In this document: one piece after another, positions 49,538-58,788 of the stretch
Numbering within the stretch: position 1 is the stretch's first letter
Layout: every line of letters begins with the position of its first letter
NCBI GenBank assembly: GCA_035557095.1
Contig: DATMEB010000132.1
Coordinates: 10,129 to 74,128 of the forward strand
Source: JALZDI01 sp035557095
GTDB lineage: Bacteria > Actinomycetota > Actinomycetes > Propionibacteriales > Nocardioidaceae
Length of the DNA stretch: 64,000 bases
Direction of reading: 5' to 3'
Program-made: the position numbers and the translations under genes
Notes under the pieces: model-generated
The model's database searches: none
What the model saw: only the letters and a program-made list of their open reading frames with translations
What the model was told of the DNA's origin: nothing

Positions 49538-50366
49538 GCAGGAGACGAACGAGGTTCAGGCGGCGCAAACGCCTGACACCGGATCACGTCGTGGGAGCCT
49601 CGTCCGACGGCTGCTGCCCTTGGCTCCCGGAATCGCGTTTCTGCTGTTGTGGCAGTACTCCTCGGGTCGGCTGATCCGCGAGGCGTACATCAGCAGCCCG
49701 GTCGCTGTGGCCAAGCGGCTGTACGAGCTGTTCTCCACGGGGGCCGTCTATCCAGATCTGCAGACCACTCTCACCGAGCTGGTCTCCGGGTACCTGCTCG
49801 GTGCACTCGTCGGCGTGCTGGTCGGCTATGCCTTGGGCAGGTCGGAGCTTCTGGCGCGCATGTTCGAGCCCTACATCCTGGCCGCGTACGGCATTCCGAA
49901 GATCGCGTTCGCACCGCTGTTCATCATCTGGTTCGGCGTGGGGATGTCGTCGAAGATCGCGCTGTCCGCGGCCATGGTGTTCTTCATGGTCTTCTTCAAC
50001 GTCTACTTCGGTGTGCGATCGGTGAACCGAGAGCTCGTGGACGTTGCAAACGTGCTGGGCGTTCGCGGCAGACGCCTCACGCAGTACGTCTACCTGCCCG
50101 CGACCCTGCCGTACATCTTCCTCGGTCTGCGCATCGCGCTTCCGTACAGCGTGATCGGGGTCGTGGTGGGCGAGTTCACCTCGGCATCCAGTGGTCTGGG
50201 CCTGTACATGTACCAGGCGTCGGTGACGTTCGACCCAGCCGGAGTGTTCGCGGGCGTCGCGATTCTGCTGCTCTTCGTGCTGTTCGGTCAGCTGGCGCTC
50301 AGCGTGATCCAAGCGCGCGCCCTGCGCTGGCAGCCGACCTCGACCGGCCGGACCCCCTCGGCCTGA
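49524..50366 (+). CDS. ABC importer permease (SsuC/TauC class)
   Basis: A 280-residue permease, first helix LLPLAPGIAFLLLWQYSSG, then EAYISSPVAVAKRLYELF and about five further helices. The EAA-type loop is DVANVLGVRGRRLTQYVYLPA, and IPKIAFAPLFIIWFGVGMSSK is the classic SsuC/TauC segment. It starts inside the ATPase gene. Single permease, so probably a homodimer. Confidence 0.92.
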   Translation: MTTLEQETNEVQAAQTPDTGSRRGSLVRRLLPLAPGIAFLLLWQYSSGRLIREAYISSPVAVAKRLYELFSTGAVYPDLQTTLTELVSGYLLGALVGVLVGYALGRSELLARMFEPYILAAYGIPKIAFAPLFIIWFGVGMSSKIALSAAMVFFMVFFNVYFGVRSVNRELVDVANVLGVRGRRLTQYVYLPATLPYIFLGLRIALPYSVIGVVVGEFTSASSGLGLYMYQASVTFDPAGVFAGVAILLLFVLFGQLALSVIQARALRWQPTSTGRTPSA

Positions 50367-50383
50367 ACTGAAACGGAGATTCA

Positions 50384-51442
50384 ATGATGCGCCCCGTGAA
50401 GATGATCGGCGCCCTGCTGTGCGTCGGGGCCCTGGTTTCGGCGTGTGCCGATGTGCCCGGAGAGGGTGGCGGCGCTGCGGGAGGCAAGGGGGTCGCGATC
50501 GCGCAGGTCGTTCCCACGCTCGGCTACGTCACGTTGGACACCGCTCGGGCGTTCAACACGTTCGCCGACGAGGGCATCGAGGCTGAGCACGTGCAGCTGT
50601 CCGGCGGCGACCCGGCTGCACTGGCTGCCTTGGACTCTGGTGATGTCGACTTCGCGGCAGTCGGGTCCGAGGCGCCCCTGCTGGCTTTGGCCGAGGGAGG
50701 AGGCGACTACCAGGTGGTGTACTCCCTGATGGGCCAGATGTCCCTGGATCTTGTGGTGTCCAAGGCGTTCATGGACAAGGCGGGCGTGTCCCCGACGGAT
50801 CCGCTCGAGGAGCGGCTGGCTGCACTGGAGGGAGCGCGTTTCGGGGTCTCGGCTCTGGGCGGGGCGCAGGAGCGGACCAGCAAGTGGCTCGCCCAGCAGG
50901 GCGGACTCGACCCCGAGGAGGACATCGAGGTCCTGAACGCAGGACCCCCGCCGGCTCTGCTCGCCGGGATGGACAACGACCGCATCGACGCGTTCCTGCT
51001 GACGGCGCCGAACGGTGCGATCGCGGAGAAGGCAGGTTACGGGCAGGTGCTGGTTCGCCTGGCTGCCGAGGTCGACGAGCTCGCCGGGTTCGACCATCTC
51101 GTACTCGTGACTCGCAAGGACTTCGCCGCACAGGAACCGGAGAAGGTCACCAAGGTCGTTCGCGCCCTCAACTCGGCCAACGAGATGATCCTGGACCAGC
51201 CTGGAGACGTCGCCGCGAAGCTGCAGAGCACGGCCTATGAGGATGTCCCGACCGACATCATGACGGAGTCGGTGCAGGGCCTCGCGCCCGGCGTCCAAGA
51301 CAAGGGCGCGGTCACCGAAGAGGGCATGAGCCACGTCATCGAGTTCACCGCCAAGACCGGTGAGCCGACCGTGAGGGAGCTCGAGGCGGCATCAGGAGAG
51401 GGCGACTGGTGGACGAACCAGTTCGTGCAGAAGGCCGGCTGA
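50384..51442 (+). CDS. ABC importer binding lipoprotein (SsuA/NMT1-like)
   Basis: A 352-residue lipoprotein with lipobox ALVSAC (C21). The mature SBP has IAQVVPTLGYVTLDTARAFN, LSGGDPAALAALDSGDVDFA and VRALNSANEMILDQP, as in NMT1/THI5-like and SsuA-like proteins. CGGAGA lies before the ATG. It is distinct from the lipoprotein at 46308, so the two neighbouring importers should bind different ligands. Confidence 0.9.
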   Translation: MMRPVKMIGALLCVGALVSACADVPGEGGGAAGGKGVAIAQVVPTLGYVTLDTARAFNTFADEGIEAEHVQLSGGDPAALAALDSGDVDFAAVGSEAPLLALAEGGGDYQVVYSLMGQMSLDLVVSKAFMDKAGVSPTDPLEERLAALEGARFGVSALGGAQERTSKWLAQQGGLDPEEDIEVLNAGPPPALLAGMDNDRIDAFLLTAPNGAIAEKAGYGQVLVRLAAEVDELAGFDHLVLVTRKDFAAQEPEKVTKVVRALNSANEMILDQPGDVAAKLQSTAYEDVPTDIMTESVQGLAPGVQDKGAVTEEGMSHVIEFTAKTGEPTVRELEAASGEGDWWTNQFVQKAG

Positions 51443-51468
51443 CGAAACCTGAACCCAATGCAGACTCC

Positions 51469-52464
51469 ATGACCCCGACCATGCAGCAGCCTGCCGGCGT
51501 ATACGACGGGATCGACGTCCACCAGCATCTGGTCCCGCCGGCGCTGGCCGAGGCGTTGCGTGGCCGCCGCTGTGCTCCGCGGTTGGACGGCGCGGTGCTG
51601 CATCGGACCGACGCGCCGCCGACGGATCTAGACTCCACCCATTTCGACGTCGAAGGTCGCGCCTCCCAGGTTCGCACCGACGGCTGCGAGCAGGCACTGG
51701 TCTCGCTGTCGGCACCCATCGGCATCGAAGGTCTACCGCCGGACGAGGCGCATTCCCTGCTCTCCGTGTACCACGACAGCGCTGCAATGCTGCCGCCGGT
51801 CTTCGGTGCGTGGGCGTCCGCATGCGTGAGCGAAGTCCAGCCCGACGAGCTGCGCAAGCAGCTAAGCGGCGCCTTCGTGGGACTCCAGCTGCCCGCCACT
51901 GCTCTGCTCACACCCCGACACGTCGAACGGATGGGACCGCTCCTGAGGCTGCTGGAGGCGCACGACAAGCCGCTTCTGATACATCCCGGCCCGGCGACGC
52001 CGCCCGGCGACGCGCCCACCTGGTGGCCGGCAGCGGTCGAGTTCGTACAGCAGATGCACGCCGCCTGGCACGCATGGCTGGTGGCGGGCCAGGTCAACCA
52101 TCCGCGGCTTCGGGTGTGCTTCGTGGCGCTCGCCGGGCTCGCCCCTCTGCACCGTGACCGCCTGCACACGCGAGGGGGTGCAGGCCTGCCGATGCCCGGC
52201 CAGGTGTACTACGAGACCTCGTCCTACCAGCCGCAGACCGTGGCCTGGCTCGCCGGACTGGTCGGTGGCGACGCCATCGTCTACGGCTCCGACCGCCCCT
52301 ACGCACAACCCAGTACGACGGCGATGGCGCCTGCCACCGTGCACGCGACGCGCACGACCAACCCCCGGAGACTGCTCACCGGGAACAGCGCTGACCCCGA
52401 ACAAGCTCCCCGCACAACCGCTGCGGATGAGTCCCGCGCAGCAACGTCCCAACTCGCCGAGTGA
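51469..52464 (+). CDS. Amidohydrolase_2 (ACMSD-type) family metal-dependent hydrolase
   Basis: A 331-residue TIM-barrel enzyme with HxH in YDGIDVHQHLVPPAL, His in KPLLIHPGP, an internal HPRLRVCFVALAG, and catalytic Asp in VYGSDRPYA. Family members decarboxylate or hydrolyse aromatic acids and lactones. The start is chosen from codon use: the 20 codons before ATG 51469 have many A/T third bases, while those after it are G/C-rich as in the rest of the gene; an AGGAG-preceded GTG at 51409 is therefore rejected. It is 26 bases after the lipoprotein gene. Confidence 0.82.
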   Translation: MTPTMQQPAGVYDGIDVHQHLVPPALAEALRGRRCAPRLDGAVLHRTDAPPTDLDSTHFDVEGRASQVRTDGCEQALVSLSAPIGIEGLPPDEAHSLLSVYHDSAAMLPPVFGAWASACVSEVQPDELRKQLSGAFVGLQLPATALLTPRHVERMGPLLRLLEAHDKPLLIHPGPATPPGDAPTWWPAAVEFVQQMHAAWHAWLVAGQVNHPRLRVCFVALAGLAPLHRDRLHTRGGAGLPMPGQVYYETSSYQPQTVAWLAGLVGGDAIVYGSDRPYAQPSTTAMAPATVHATRTTNPRRLLTGNSADPEQAPRTTAADESRAATSQLAE

Positions 52465-52477
52465 CAAGGAGCGCCAC

Positions 52478-53485
52478 GTGGCGACCCCAGAGATCTGGTT
52501 CACCTACCTCAACGGACCTGCCATCGGCCAGCTCGACGTGTCGAACGACGACATCCTGGCCGCGGTCGAGGAAGGGCTGCGCGCACAGGGGTCCGGCCAG
52601 TCGGTGATCGAGCCTCGCGTGCACCTGGAGCCCGACCCGGAGTTCCGGGGCCACTTCAACGTGCTCCGGGGCTACGTCTCGACGCTGGGACTCGCCGGTG
52701 TGAAGGTCGTCGGCGACTACGTCGACAACTACAAGGTCGATCTACCGTCCGAGATGGCTCTGCTCAACCTGTTCGACCCTAGGACCGGGATGCCCGTCGC
52801 GGTCGTCGATGCCACCGGGATCACCGAGATGCGCACAGGTGCGGTGACGGCCCTGGGGGCTCGGCACCTGGCACGTCGGGACTCGCGCGTGCTCGGACAC
52901 GTCGGCTCTCGCGGGACCTCGTACTGGAACGTGCGCCTGCTCGACCATCTCTTCGACCTCGAGGAGATCCGGGTGCACTCCCGCCGCCCCGAGAGCAGAC
53001 AGGCGTTCGCCGAACAGCTGCAGCGAGACCTGGGCAAGCCGATCATCGTCACCGAGGACTGGGAGTCCTGCGTGACCGGTGCCGACATCGTCGTGGAAGC
53101 GTCACGCCTGCCCCGGCCACAACCGCAGCTCAAGACCGAATGGATCAAACCCGGAGCCCTGGTGGTGCCCTACGGGACCATGAGCGCCGTCGAGCTCTCC
53201 CTCACCGACATCATGGACAAGATCGTCGTCGATGACTGGGGCCAGTGTCGCGACGGTCGGCTGGGAGCGCTGCGGCAGCACGTAGAGCAGGGCAAGCTCA
53301 CCGAGCAGACCCTGCACGGTGAGCTGTGCGAGCTGGTCACCGGGGCCAAACCAGGCCGCGAGAGCGACGAGGAGACGAACCTCTTCTGGCACCGAGGCCT
53401 GTCGCTGTCCGACATCGCTCTGGGAGGCATGCTGCTGGAGAAGGCCAAGGCTGCTGGGCTCGGCCAGCAGCTCCGCTTCGCGTGA
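52478..53485 (+). CDS. Ornithine cyclodeaminase/mu-crystallin family enzyme
   Basis: A 335-residue NAD(P)-dependent enzyme of the OCD family (ornithine cyclodeaminase, alanine dehydrogenase, ketimine reductase). Characteristic are VVDATGITEMRTGAVTALGARHLAR and, for nucleotide binding, HVGSRGTSYWNVRLL instead of the usual GxGxQA. GTG 52478 has AAGGAG six bases upstream. The altered glycine motif and an acidic/aromatic N-terminal region suggest a specialised imine or amino acid. It lies 13 bases after the amidohydrolase gene. Confidence 0.85.
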   Translation: MATPEIWFTYLNGPAIGQLDVSNDDILAAVEEGLRAQGSGQSVIEPRVHLEPDPEFRGHFNVLRGYVSTLGLAGVKVVGDYVDNYKVDLPSEMALLNLFDPRTGMPVAVVDATGITEMRTGAVTALGARHLARRDSRVLGHVGSRGTSYWNVRLLDHLFDLEEIRVHSRRPESRQAFAEQLQRDLGKPIIVTEDWESCVTGADIVVEASRLPRPQPQLKTEWIKPGALVVPYGTMSAVELSLTDIMDKIVVDDWGQCRDGRLGALRQHVEQGKLTEQTLHGELCELVTGAKPGRESDEETNLFWHRGLSLSDIALGGMLLEKAKAAGLGQQLRFA

Positions 53486-53644
53486 CGAGAACCCGCGACG
53501 ACGGCGGTGCTCGATCGCCGAAGCGTCGGATGCGGCGTGGTCGGGCAGGGAAGCCCACAGTCTGGACAAATCCGCCCGAAGGGTCTTGACTCTGGCAGGT
53601 CATTCCATGTGGCCTCGGGGGCTGATTTCTCGGGAGGGGCGTCC

Positions 53645-55483
53645 ATGAATCTCCGCACGAAGGTGTCGACCGTCGCGGCGGCCGGCGTACTGGTCACCAG
53701 CACCACTCTTACCGCGAGCGCCTTACCCGCGCCGGCACAGCCAGGGCCGGCACAGGCACTGCCGGGCGTCGTGGCAGCCGACGACCCGATCACCCACGAC
53801 GAGAACCCTCGCGTTCCCGTGGGGGCGGCGTGGACCGAGGCGTACTTCCCGTCCTCGGACGGCAGCGGTGTCGAGCTGCACGCCGACGTGCTGCGTCCCG
53901 CACATCTGCCGCCGGACGTGAAGACGCCGGTCATCCTCTCGGTGGGCCCCTACTTCGCGCACGCCGGACAGACCGGCCCCGAGGGCTGGGACCAGGTCGG
54001 ACCGTCGGCACGCTTCCAGGACTTCGTCGACGGCGCGAACCTGATGGCCCGCGGCTACACCTTCGTGATGGTCGACCTCCGCGGCTTCGGCGGTAGCACC
54101 GGGTGCCTGGACTGGGTCGGACCGGGCGAGCAGGCCGACGTCCGGGCCGCCGTCGACTGGTCGGCGAGCCAGCCCTGGTCGACCGGCGAGATCGGCATGT
54201 ACGGCAAGTCGTACGACGCCGTCACCGGTCTGGTGGGCAACAACCTCGACCTGGACAGCGTGAAGGCCGTCGTCGCGCAGGAACCTGTCTGGGACATGTA
54301 CAACTACCTGTTCAGCAACAAGGTGCCGCGCCCCAACGTGGTGGGCACCCCGGAGGCGTACAACTCCATCGCGACGATGCCTGCGATGGCCGACGACAGC
54401 GACCGCTACACGGCGAACGCCGACTACGAGGCGACCCATCCGGAGTGTCTCAGCGACAACATCACCAACAACAACGAGCCCGATCCGAGGTCGGCGTACT
54501 GGCGGGCTCGTGACCTGGCCACCGACGCCGCGGGCACCGGCACACCGCTGTTCGTGACCCAGGGCTTCATCGAGCCGAACACCAAGCCCGAGGACATGGA
54601 GCAGTACCTGGACAACCACCGGGGCCCAGAACGCGGCTGGCTCGGCCAGTGGGACCACGTACGGGGCAACGAAACCGACGCCGCCGGCCGCCTGTTGATG
54701 GGCCGTGCCGGGTGGTTCGACGAGGTCATGCGGTTCTACGACCAGCACGTTCGCGGCGTCGACCCGGCGGTGTCCGATCCGGCGTACGCACTCGAGGACA
54801 GCCTCGGCAACTGGCGTGCTCAGAGGACCTGGCCGATGACCGGGATCTCGGTTGCGGCGCGGCTCAGGTCCGGCCGCTACGTCGACAACGGCGGTGCTCT
54901 TGCCGCAGATGCTCCGGCCGCCACCGCGGATCGTGACGACTGGGACCTGGAGCGAGCGCCGGGGCTCGAGCCGCTGTCGCGAGCCGAGAAGATGGTCGCC
55001 AGGCGAGGCGACGCCGCCCCTTCCAGCTTCTGGTCCTGGTCCGCGCCCACGCCGCGAAGCCTGCGCATCACGGGTACGCCGCGGATCACGCTCGACGCGA
55101 GCACCAGCGGCAACGTGATGGTGCGCCTGTGGGACGTGGCTCGAGACGGCACAGCGACGATGTTCGACGAGAACGTCGCGCTGCTGGAGGACCGGGGCCG
55201 GATCTCGTTCGACCTGAAGTCGACCGACTGGACCTTCGCGCGCGGAGACCGGCTGGGCGTCCAGATCGGCACGATCGACTCCGGTCGCTGGTGGGACGTG
55301 CCCTCGGGCCACACGATCAGGGTCTCCGGCGCGCGGCTTCGCCTGGATGTCCAGGACCCGCGGTTCGACGTGCCCACCCAGGGTGACCGCTCGCCGTACC
55401 TGGACCGCTACCTGGAGGCCAACACCACGACGCTCACCGACGTGGGCCGCCCCACCTTCCCGCTGCGGGTCGCGCAGGACTGA
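53645..55483 (+). CDS. Secreted CocE/X-Pro dipeptidyl-peptidase (S15)-type hydrolase
   Basis: A 612-residue serine hydrolase with a signal peptide (MNLRTKVSTVAAAGVLVTST, likely cleaved after ASA near 26). It has DLRGFGGSTGCLDW, nucleophile S189 in GMYGKSYDAVTG, GFIEPNTKPEDM, H338 in GQWDHVRG, and a C-terminal jelly roll (ITLDASTSGNVMVRLWD). GGGAGGGG precedes the ATG. It probably releases peptides, acyl esters or amides outside the cell for the importer. It differs from the cytosolic relative at 35878. A strong hairpin ends the gene. Confidence 0.87.
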   Translation: MNLRTKVSTVAAAGVLVTSTTLTASALPAPAQPGPAQALPGVVAADDPITHDENPRVPVGAAWTEAYFPSSDGSGVELHADVLRPAHLPPDVKTPVILSVGPYFAHAGQTGPEGWDQVGPSARFQDFVDGANLMARGYTFVMVDLRGFGGSTGCLDWVGPGEQADVRAAVDWSASQPWSTGEIGMYGKSYDAVTGLVGNNLDLDSVKAVVAQEPVWDMYNYLFSNKVPRPNVVGTPEAYNSIATMPAMADDSDRYTANADYEATHPECLSDNITNNNEPDPRSAYWRARDLATDAAGTGTPLFVTQGFIEPNTKPEDMEQYLDNHRGPERGWLGQWDHVRGNETDAAGRLLMGRAGWFDEVMRFYDQHVRGVDPAVSDPAYALEDSLGNWRAQRTWPMTGISVAARLRSGRYVDNGGALAADAPAATADRDDWDLERAPGLEPLSRAEKMVARRGDAAPSSFWSWSAPTPRSLRITGTPRITLDASTSGNVMVRLWDVARDGTATMFDENVALLEDRGRISFDLKSTDWTFARGDRLGVQIGTIDSGRWWDVPSGHTIRVSGARLRLDVQDPRFDVPTQGDRSPYLDRYLEANTTTLTDVGRPTFPLRVAQD

Positions 55484-55491
55484 CCTGACCC

Positions 55492-55523
55492 CGCCCGGCA
55501 CCCGCATCAGCGGGTGCCGGGCG
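55492..55523. terminator. Strong hairpin terminator after the CocE operon
   Basis: CGCCCGGCACCCGC (55492-55505), loop ATCA, then its perfect 14-base complement (55510-55523). It sits nine bases after the stop of the secreted hydrolase and 75 bases before the end of the minus-strand DMT gene. The T-tract is poor, as often in actinobacteria, but the stem is the strongest in the window and could act in both directions. Confidence 0.8.
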
Positions 55524-55597
55524 TCTGGGGTCGCAGGAGCAAGGGAGGCGCACAGCACGCGTGCGGCGCACGAGCGTGAACGGCACGTGCGAGAGTC

Positions 55598-56551
55598 CTA
55601 ACGCTCCCGAGGCGCCGGCACCTTCCCCGGTCTATCGAGCGCCTCCTCCTGCCCCTCGGCGGCCTGGGCGCCCTCGGCGGTGGTCTCGTCCCCGTAGACG
55701 ATCAGGGTGGAGCCGACCAGGGCCAGCACGATGCCGATGCCGCCGTACATCGAGGGCAGCGTCTGGTAGGCCGCCAGCGACAGGATGATCGTGACGACGG
55801 GGGCGAGGGCGTTGGCGACGGGGGACACGATGGCCGCCTTGCCGCGGCTGAGCGCCATGACCAGGAACAGGCTGCCCACGGCGTTCAGCATCTGCGTGCC
55901 GAGCGTCAGCGCCGGCGCCGCGGCCGGGAAGTCCAAGGGGAGCCCGCCCATCATCACCATCGCCACCGGGGCGAGGGCCAGGCCGGTGATGGTCATCCAG
56001 GTGAACGTGGTGGCGTCGTTGACCCCGATGAGGGCAGCCTTGCGCATGTAGTAGGCCTGCACGCCCCAGGCCAGCATGACGATGAGGGCCAGCAACAGCC
56101 ACGAGCCGCCGGAGGCGTCGGCACTGTCGTCGGAGATGCTGAACAGCGGGATCGAGGCCAGCGCGAGGGCCACGCCGATGGAGGCCAGGAGATGGATGCG
56201 CTCCCGCAGCAGCCCGATGGCCATCAGCACCGTCACCGCCGGCGAGATCGAGATCAGCGGAAAGATCAGGTACGCGGGACCGATGTCCAGGGCCTTGAAC
56301 AGCAGCAGCTGACCGCCCGCGCCGGTGAAGCCGATCACCAGCCCGTAGATGACCGCGATGGGACGGCGGTCCAGCCGGTGCCCGCGCAGCGCGAAGTAGT
56401 TGGGGACGAGCATGGTCAGCGACCAGAGGACGTAGATCATCTCCTCCGGATAGCCGTACAGGTCTGTGGGAGCGCTGGAGAAGGCACCCCACACGCCCCA
56501 GAAGATGACCAGCAGTGTTGCGTAGGGGACCCAGCTGGTGCGGAGGTTCAT
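55598..56551 (-). CDS. DMT-superfamily (EamA-type) permease
   Basis: A 317-residue protein with ten predicted helices in two repeated halves. EamA features include LRGHRLDRRPIAVIYGLVIG, ISPAVTVLMAIGLLRERIH at the end of the first repeat, and VANALAPVVTIILSLAAYQTLP with GIVLALVGSTLIVYGDE in the second. The C-terminal 30 residues are polar (EGAQAAEGQEEALDRP). The ATG overlaps the kinase stop (ATGA). It may move the kinase's unphosphorylated sugar or export a metabolite; substrate unknown. Confidence 0.83.
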   Translation of the reverse strand: MNLRTSWVPYATLLVIFWGVWGAFSSAPTDLYGYPEEMIYVLWSLTMLVPNYFALRGHRLDRRPIAVIYGLVIGFTGAGGQLLLFKALDIGPAYLIFPLISISPAVTVLMAIGLLRERIHLLASIGVALALASIPLFSISDDSADASGGSWLLLALIVMLAWGVQAYYMRKAALIGVNDATTFTWMTITGLALAPVAMVMMGGLPLDFPAAAPALTLGTQMLNAVGSLFLVMALSRGKAAIVSPVANALAPVVTIILSLAAYQTLPSMYGGIGIVLALVGSTLIVYGDETTAEGAQAAEGQEEALDRPGKVPAPRER

Positions 56552-57534
56552 GACATGTCTCCCTCGGTTGTCTCGCCGGAGATCTGCAGACGCCTGAGGG
56601 CGTCGGCCGCGAGTGGTGAGCCCGCAAGCTTGGCGGCGTAGACGGCGCCGCCCACATCGGGTGGGTACAGCGGCCGGCGCAGGTCGTATCGGCCGGATCG
56701 TTGCGTCAGCCCGGCGCGGAACGCGTCGAGGACCGCCTCGGAGCCGAACACGCCACCGGAGTACGACACCGGTACGACCTCGGCGTCGGTGAAGCCCAAC
56801 CTGCCGTGGACGGCCTCGACGATCCCGGCCAGCTCGTGGCCGGCGTCGGCGAGCACCTTCCGCGACTCCTCGTCGCCGCGTAGCGCCGCTTCGGCGACCA
56901 CCCGGCTGAGCGCGGCGATCGCGTCCCGCCGCCCCTGCCATCTGTTCAGGACGATGTCGACGACGTCGAGGTCCGAACGCAGGTCGAGGTGCTCGCGCAC
57001 GACCTCCAGGAGCGGTCCGGGGGCGATGCGGCCGTCGGCCATGCGCGTGAACGCGTTCAGCCCCTGGGTCGCGACCCAGTAGGCCGATCCCTCGTCACCG
57101 AACAGCTCACCCCAGCCGCCCGCCCGGGCGCCGCGGCCATGGTTCTCTCCATAGGCGATCGAGCCGGTGCCGCTGACCACGTTGATGCCGTCGACGCCGC
57201 CGAGCGAGCCGGCCCAGCCGCACACCATGTCGTTGCCGCAGGCGTACCTGGCGTGGCCAAGAGCCTCCCGTGGGGCCGCGTCGAGGACGGGGATGTCGCC
57301 GCTGACCTCGCCGTAGGTGGCCAGGCCGAAGAACCCGTGCCGGATCTGGTCCGGGGTGGTGTCGGCCTGGACACACGCGGCGGCGACACCGTCGCGCAGC
57401 ACGCGGGCGACCAGGTCGACGCCCTCGGTGAAGTAGTCGGTGGACGGGGCCAGCACGCGCGCCGCGATGTCACCGGTCTCGGTCACCAGGCAGATGGCTG
57501 TCTTCGTGCCGCCGCCGTCGACTCCCAGGAACAC
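56548..57534 (-). CDS. N-acetylglucosamine kinase-like protein (BadF/BadG/BcrA/BcrD ATPase family)
   Basis: A 328-residue ASKHA-fold kinase. Phosphate-1 motif GVDGGGTKTAICL, adenosine/phosphate-2 region VSGTGSIAYGENHGRGARAGG, and GDEGSAYWV, as in the GlcNAc kinase group, with CGNDMVCGWAGSLGG before it. GTG 57534 is preferred because GGAGG lies nine bases upstream; GTG 57540 is too close. The role would be phosphorylation of free amino sugar at C6. It lies 48 bases after AgaS and overlaps the DMT gene. Confidence 0.85.
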   Translation of the reverse strand: MFLGVDGGGTKTAICLVTETGDIAARVLAPSTDYFTEGVDLVARVLRDGVAAACVQADTTPDQIRHGFFGLATYGEVSGDIPVLDAAPREALGHARYACGNDMVCGWAGSLGGVDGINVVSGTGSIAYGENHGRGARAGGWGELFGDEGSAYWVATQGLNAFTRMADGRIAPGPLLEVVREHLDLRSDLDVVDIVLNRWQGRRDAIAALSRVVAEAALRGDEESRKVLADAGHELAGIVEAVHGRLGFTDAEVVPVSYSGGVFGSEAVLDAFRAGLTQRSGRYDLRRPLYPPDVGGAVYAAKLAGSPLAADALRRLQISGETTEGDMS

Positions 57535-57582
57535 GGTCACGACCCTCCTGCCTGCCACCGTCGGCCGGTGGCGCACCAAGAC

Positions 57583-58731
57583 TCAGTCGAGCGGGTAGAT
57601 GGTGACGCCTTGCACGACACGGTTCACTTCCTTGGAGGGGAACGGGTTATCGGGTTCATGGCCAAGAGCGAGCGAGGCGTGAAGCGCAATCGTCTGTGCG
57701 ACGAGAACAAAGCACAGCGACAAGGTCACGTCTGCCATTCCCTCGAGGCCGGGCAGGAGCCACACGTCTTGGTCGGGAGCCTCCTCGCCCGACACGGCGA
57801 TGACGTCTGACGGGTCCATCGAAGTCCGCAGCTCCTGGAGGAGGTCGAGGTCGTACCGGCGGGTGTAGGGGTCGTTCGACACGTAGATCACGGCGAGGGT
57901 GCGGTCGTCGAGCACGGCCTTGGGACCGTGCCGGAAGCCCAGCGGTGTGTCGGCGTGGGTGACGACCTGGCCGGCCGTGAGCTCCAGGAGCTTCAACGCC
58001 GACTCCTGCGCGAGGCCGCTCAGCGGCCCACTCCCCAGGTAGACGAAGCGCCCGTATCCGGTCGCCACCAGGGAACGGGTGCGTTCGGCGATACGGGGGA
58101 GGGCTCGTTCAGACGCGCTGGCCAGCCGGTGGGCGGTCTCGTCGGGCTCGTCCCCGGTGAGCACGAGCAGGGTGGCCAGGACCATGCAGGTGAAGCTCGA
58201 GGTCATCGCGAACCCCTGGTCGTTCGCGGCCTCCGGCATGAGCATCACCATCGAGGAGCCCGACGCGACGTGCTCGCGGTACAGCGCGCCCTCGGGGTTG
58301 CAGGTCAGCACGAGGTGGTGGCACTCGGACAGCAGCCGGTCGGCGAGCCGAGTCGCCGCGACGCCCTCGGGGCTGTCGCCGGACCGGGAGAACGACACCA
58401 GCAGCGTGGGGACGTCCTCACCGAGCAAACCATGCGGATCGGCGACCAGGTCGGTCGTGGCGATGGAGTCCACGCGTCGGCCCAGCCGCTGCCGCAGGGC
58501 GGGGGCGAGGACCGCGCCGGCGTACGAGGATGTGCCGGCACCGGCCAGCACGATGCGTAGGTCGTGACGTCGCAGAAGCGGAGCCAGGAAGGCATCGTGC
58601 TCCGCGTGCTGGGTGCCGATGTTCTTGGCGACATCGCGCCACAGCGTCGGCTGCTGGGCGATCTCGCGAGCGGTTGTGCCCGCGCCCCGGTCGTCGAGCT
58701 CGTCGGATGCGTACCCAAGGGTCTTGGCCAT
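57583..58731 (-). CDS. agaS: AgaS-family sugar isomerase/deaminase (SIS domains)
   Basis: A 382-residue protein with two SIS domains: SIS1 about 50-200 (RIVLAGAGTSSYAGAVLAPAL, LLVSFSRSGDSPEGVAA) and SIS2 about 220-370 (GRFVYLGSGPLSGLAQESALKLLELTAGQ, split). GFRHGPKAVLDDRTL is an AgaS-family mark. AgaS is galactosamine-6-phosphate deaminase/isomerase giving tagatose-6-phosphate and ammonia. Its position among KbaZ, PTS and kinase genes supports galactosamine or N-acetylgalactosamine use. Confidence 0.88.
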   Translation of the reverse strand: MAKTLGYASDELDDRGAGTTAREIAQQPTLWRDVAKNIGTQHAEHDAFLAPLLRRHDLRIVLAGAGTSSYAGAVLAPALRQRLGRRVDSIATTDLVADPHGLLGEDVPTLLVSFSRSGDSPEGVAATRLADRLLSECHHLVLTCNPEGALYREHVASGSSMVMLMPEAANDQGFAMTSSFTCMVLATLLVLTGDEPDETAHRLASASERALPRIAERTRSLVATGYGRFVYLGSGPLSGLAQESALKLLELTAGQVVTHADTPLGFRHGPKAVLDDRTLAVIYVSNDPYTRRYDLDLLQELRTSMDPSDVIAVSGEEAPDQDVWLLPGLEGMADVTLSLCFVLVAQTIALHASLALGHEPDNPFPSKEVNRVVQGVTIYPLD

Positions 58732-58788
58732 GTGGGTCTCGTACCTCCTCGGCGGGACGCTTGTCAGGTGGCGCTCACGCGGTGCGGA

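Noticed and set aside
51409..51468. GTG start with a good AGGAG for the ACMSD-type gene
   Set aside because: The 20 codons have about half A/T third positions, unlike genes here, and AGGAG lies inside the lipoprotein coding sequence; ATG 51469 preferred.
53586..53614. TTGACT as the -35 of an internal promoter for the secreted hydrolase
   Set aside because: No acceptable -10 at 16-19 bases; the gene can be read through from upstream.
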